NCBI GenBank assembly: GCA_028717055.1
Contig: JAQUOO010000060.1
Coordinates: forward strand, 1 to 7,412
Length of the DNA stretch: 7,412 nt
From: Candidatus Omnitrophota bacterium
Lineage (GTDB): Bacteria > Omnitrophota > Gorgyraeia > Gygaellales > Profunditerraquicolaceae
Direction: 5' to 3'
Positions 5,430 to 7,412 of this stretch are shown one piece after another (positions within the stretch are counted from its first letter, which is position 1; every line of letters starts with the position of its first letter). Below the pieces are notes generated by a model, which was given only the letters and a program-made list of their open reading frames with translations, had not been told where the DNA came from and ran no database searches. Position numbers and translations under genes: made by a program.

Positions 5430-7412
5430 TTATATATCCAGATTCTTTACTTGATGCGCGTAATCTTCGATAAACTGCCTGCGCGGCTCAACCTGATCCC
5501 CCATTAAAACCGTAAACATTTTATCCGCTTCAACCGCATCTTCCAATTTTACTTGCAAAATCGTTCTTTTTTCCGGATCCATGGTAGTATCCCAAAGTTG
5601 CTGCGGATTCATTTCACCCAAACCTTTATATCTTTGGATATGCATTCCTTTAGTCGCTACTTCTTTAATATACGCCAGCAGCTCTTTTAAACCGAAAACC
5701 TCTTTGGTATCACCATCATTGATGATCCGGTAAACTGCTTTTATTTTTTTATCTGATTCTTTGATTACCCCGCTTTTGGGAACGACCATACTGCTAAAAT
5801 AGGTTTCAATCTCAATCCCGAGTTTTTCAATTTTAGTTACTATATCCTCAATATCCTGCGATTCAAAAAGTTGCAACACATCCTGCTCTATATCCTTACC
5901 TTCTTTTTCAGTAAGAGCGGCGAGCTCTTTGTCGGAATAGATAAAATTATCTCTTCCCTCCACTTTTACCCTATAAACTGGCATTTTTTTGGTCTTTGGG
6001 TGTCTAAAACTAAGATATCCTGCAAAATCCACTCCCTTTTTATCCAAATACCTACCCAGCTTATCAAGCTCAACTAACAACTTTAACAACTCTTTGAATT
6101 GATTATCGGTAAACTCTTTCTTATCTTTCACTCTTAGCAATTTATGGCCTTCCCGGCCTAAGTCTAAAAGCAATTCATCCATTTGCTGTTCAGTCTGGAT
6201 GTATTCTTCACGCTGACCTCTTTTAATCTTATAAAGCGGAGGTTGAGTAATATAGACATGTCCTTCTTCCACCAACTTGGGCATCTGGCGGTAAAGCAAT
6301 GTTAAAAGCAAAGTCCGGATATGCGAACCATCAATATCCGCATCTGCCATAAGCATTAATTTATGGTATCTTAGTTTGGATAAATCAAACTCTTCTCCGA
6401 TACCGGTGCCTAAAGCGGTGATAATGGTCCGGATTTCTTCATTGGACAAAATTTTATCCAAACGCGACTTCTCGACATTCAGGATCTTTCCTTTGATCGG
6501 AAGGATCGCCTGAAATCTTCTATCCCTGCCCTGCTTGGCTGAACCGCCTGCGGAATCTCCTTCAACGATATATAATTCGCAGAGGGCGGCATCTCTTTCA
6601 GAACAATCTGACAATTTCCCGGGTAACCCCGCTCCTTCTAACGCGCCTTTTCTGCGGGTTAATTCGCGGGCCTTGCGCGCTGCTTCGCGCGCCCGGGAAG
6701 CTACAATTACTTTATCAATAATTTTATTCGCGACAGAAGGATTCTCTTCAAAATAGCTTGCTAACGCGTCGAGGCTTGCTGATGCAACCAAGCCTTCTAC
6801 CTCAGAATTACCCAGCTTTGTTTTAGTCTGGCCTTCAAATTGCGGATTAGGAACTTTTACGCTGATTACCGCGGTTAACCCTTCGCGCGCGTCTTCGCCG
6901 GTGATCGCTATATCATCCTTAATTAAATTCTTCGACTTAGCATGCTGATTGATCGCCCGGGTTAACGCCGATTTAAATCCCGATAAATGCGTTCCGCCCT
7001 CAACAGTATTGATATTATTGGCGAAAGAAAAAATCGTTTCGGCATATCCGTCATTATACTGAAGAGCCACTTCCACATTAATATCATCCTGCAATTTCTC
7101 AAAATAAACCACTTTATTATGGAGTGGATTTTTATTTTTATTTAAATACTCGACAAAAGAAACGATCCCACCGGCAAATTCAAATACCGCTTCTTTTTCC
7201 GCGCGAGCGTCTTCTAATTTTATCTTCAAACCTTTATTCAAAAACGCCAGCTCTCTTAAACGCTGCGATAATATATCATAAGAATATTCGGTTTTACTGA
7301 ATATGGTCTTATCCGGCTTAAAGGTAATCTTGGTTCCGGTATTTGTGCTTTTACCGATAACCGTTAACTTGGAAACGGTTTTGCCGCGTTCATAGCGCTG
7401 ATGGTAGACCTT
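5430..7412 (-). CDS. gyrB: DNA gyrase subunit B, 5' end outside the window
   Basis: GyrB supplies the ATPase and TOPRIM domains of gyrase. The frame is open from the right edge (reading KVYHQRYERG) to TAA at 5430, giving 660 residues. By comparison with E. coli GyrB about 150-155 N-terminal residues, including most of the ATP-binding (GHKL) fold, lie outside, so the full protein is roughly 815 residues. Visible parts are the transducer domain, with LRELAFLNKGL (53-63), GGTHLSGF (139-146), EDAREGLTAV (173-182) and the ATP-contacting QTKTKLG loop (195-201); the TOPRIM domain, with EGDSAGGSAKQGR (284-296) and DADIDGSHIRTLLLT (357-371); and the C-terminal IQRYKGLGEMNPQQLW (592-607) and EPRRQFIE. 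Between QPPLYK and IQRYKGLGEMN lies an insert of about 160 residues (fragment 407-590) like that of E. coli-type GyrB and absent from Bacillus-type. A TTG at 7241 could be mistaken for the start but sits in mid-domain. gyrA follows after 126 nt. Confidence 0.97.
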   Translation of the reverse strand, partial: KVYHQRYERGKTVSKLTVIGKSTNTGTKITFKPDKTIFSKTEYSYDILSQRLRELAFLNKGLKIKLEDARAEKEAVFEFAGGIVSFVEYLNKNKNPLHNKVVYFEKLQDDINVEVALQYNDGYAETIFSFANNINTVEGGTHLSGFKSALTRAINQHAKSKNLIKDDIAITGEDAREGLTAVISVKVPNPQFEGQTKTKLGNSEVEGLVASASLDALASYFEENPSVANKIIDKVIVASRAREAARKARELTRRKGALEGAGLPGKLSDCSERDAALCELYIVEGDSAGGSAKQGRDRRFQAILPIKGKILNVEKSRLDKILSNEEIRTIITALGTGIGEEFDLSKLRYHKLMLMADADIDGSHIRTLLLTLLYRQMPKLVEEGHVYITQPPLYKIKRGQREEYIQTEQQMDELLLDLGREGHKLLRVKDKKEFTDNQFKELLKLLVELDKLGRYLDKKGVDFAGYLSFRHPKTKKMPVYRVKVEGRDNFIYSDKELAALTEKEGKDIEQDVLQLFESQDIEDIVTKIEKLGIEIETYFSSMVVPKSGVIKESDKKIKAVYRIINDGDTKEVFGLKELLAYIKEVATKGMHIQRYKGLGEMNPQQLWDTTMDPEKRTILQVKLEDAVEADKMFTVLMGDQVEPRRQFIEDYAHQVKNLDI

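Noticed and set aside
5430..7241. gyrB starting at the TTG at 7241
   Set aside because: The frame continues open to the window edge with conserved GyrB sequence, so the gene is cut by the window and is not short.

Overview
The window is a compact cluster of housekeeping genes, all read on the minus strand (right to left in these coordinates): gyrB (5' end outside the window), gyrA, tRNA-Glu(UUC), glmS, a short rsmI, and probably the first codons of one more gene running off the left edge. It encodes both DNA gyrase subunits, a glutamate tRNA, the first enzyme of UDP-GlcNAc (cell-wall precursor) synthesis and a 16S rRNA methyltransferase. No phage, transposase, CRISPR or defence gene is visible.

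The proteins are clearly bacterial. Base composition is moderate, with A/T-rich gaps. Two gaps carry diverged copies of one AT-rich, TTTGG/CCAAA-rich repeat. This style of intergenic repeat, together with the mix of protein features, fits an uncultivated lineage such as Omnitrophota. That placement is an inference from general appearance, with low to moderate confidence, and no marker was searched.

Layout from upstream to downstream on the minus strand: gyrB ends at 5430. A 126-nt gap holds repeat copy B. gyrA runs from 5303 to 2871. Five nt later comes tRNA-Glu (2865 to 2791), and 10 nt after that glmS (2780 to 942). A 136-nt gap holds repeat copy A. rsmI runs from 805 to 152. A region of about 130 nt follows with a large nested inverted repeat (2-79) that covers a strong ribosome binding site and an ATG at 19.

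The genes probably form one transcription unit, since no convincing promoter or terminator separates gyrB from rsmI. The most interesting point is the tRNA wedged between gyrA and glmS. Its processing would cut the transcript and leave glmS mRNA with a 10-nt leader and no Shine-Dalgarno sequence. Every visible junction carries a possible RNA fold: the repeat, the tRNA, the repeat again, and the nested stem-loop. The genes themselves are ordinary. The novelty, if any, lies in how the junctions work.
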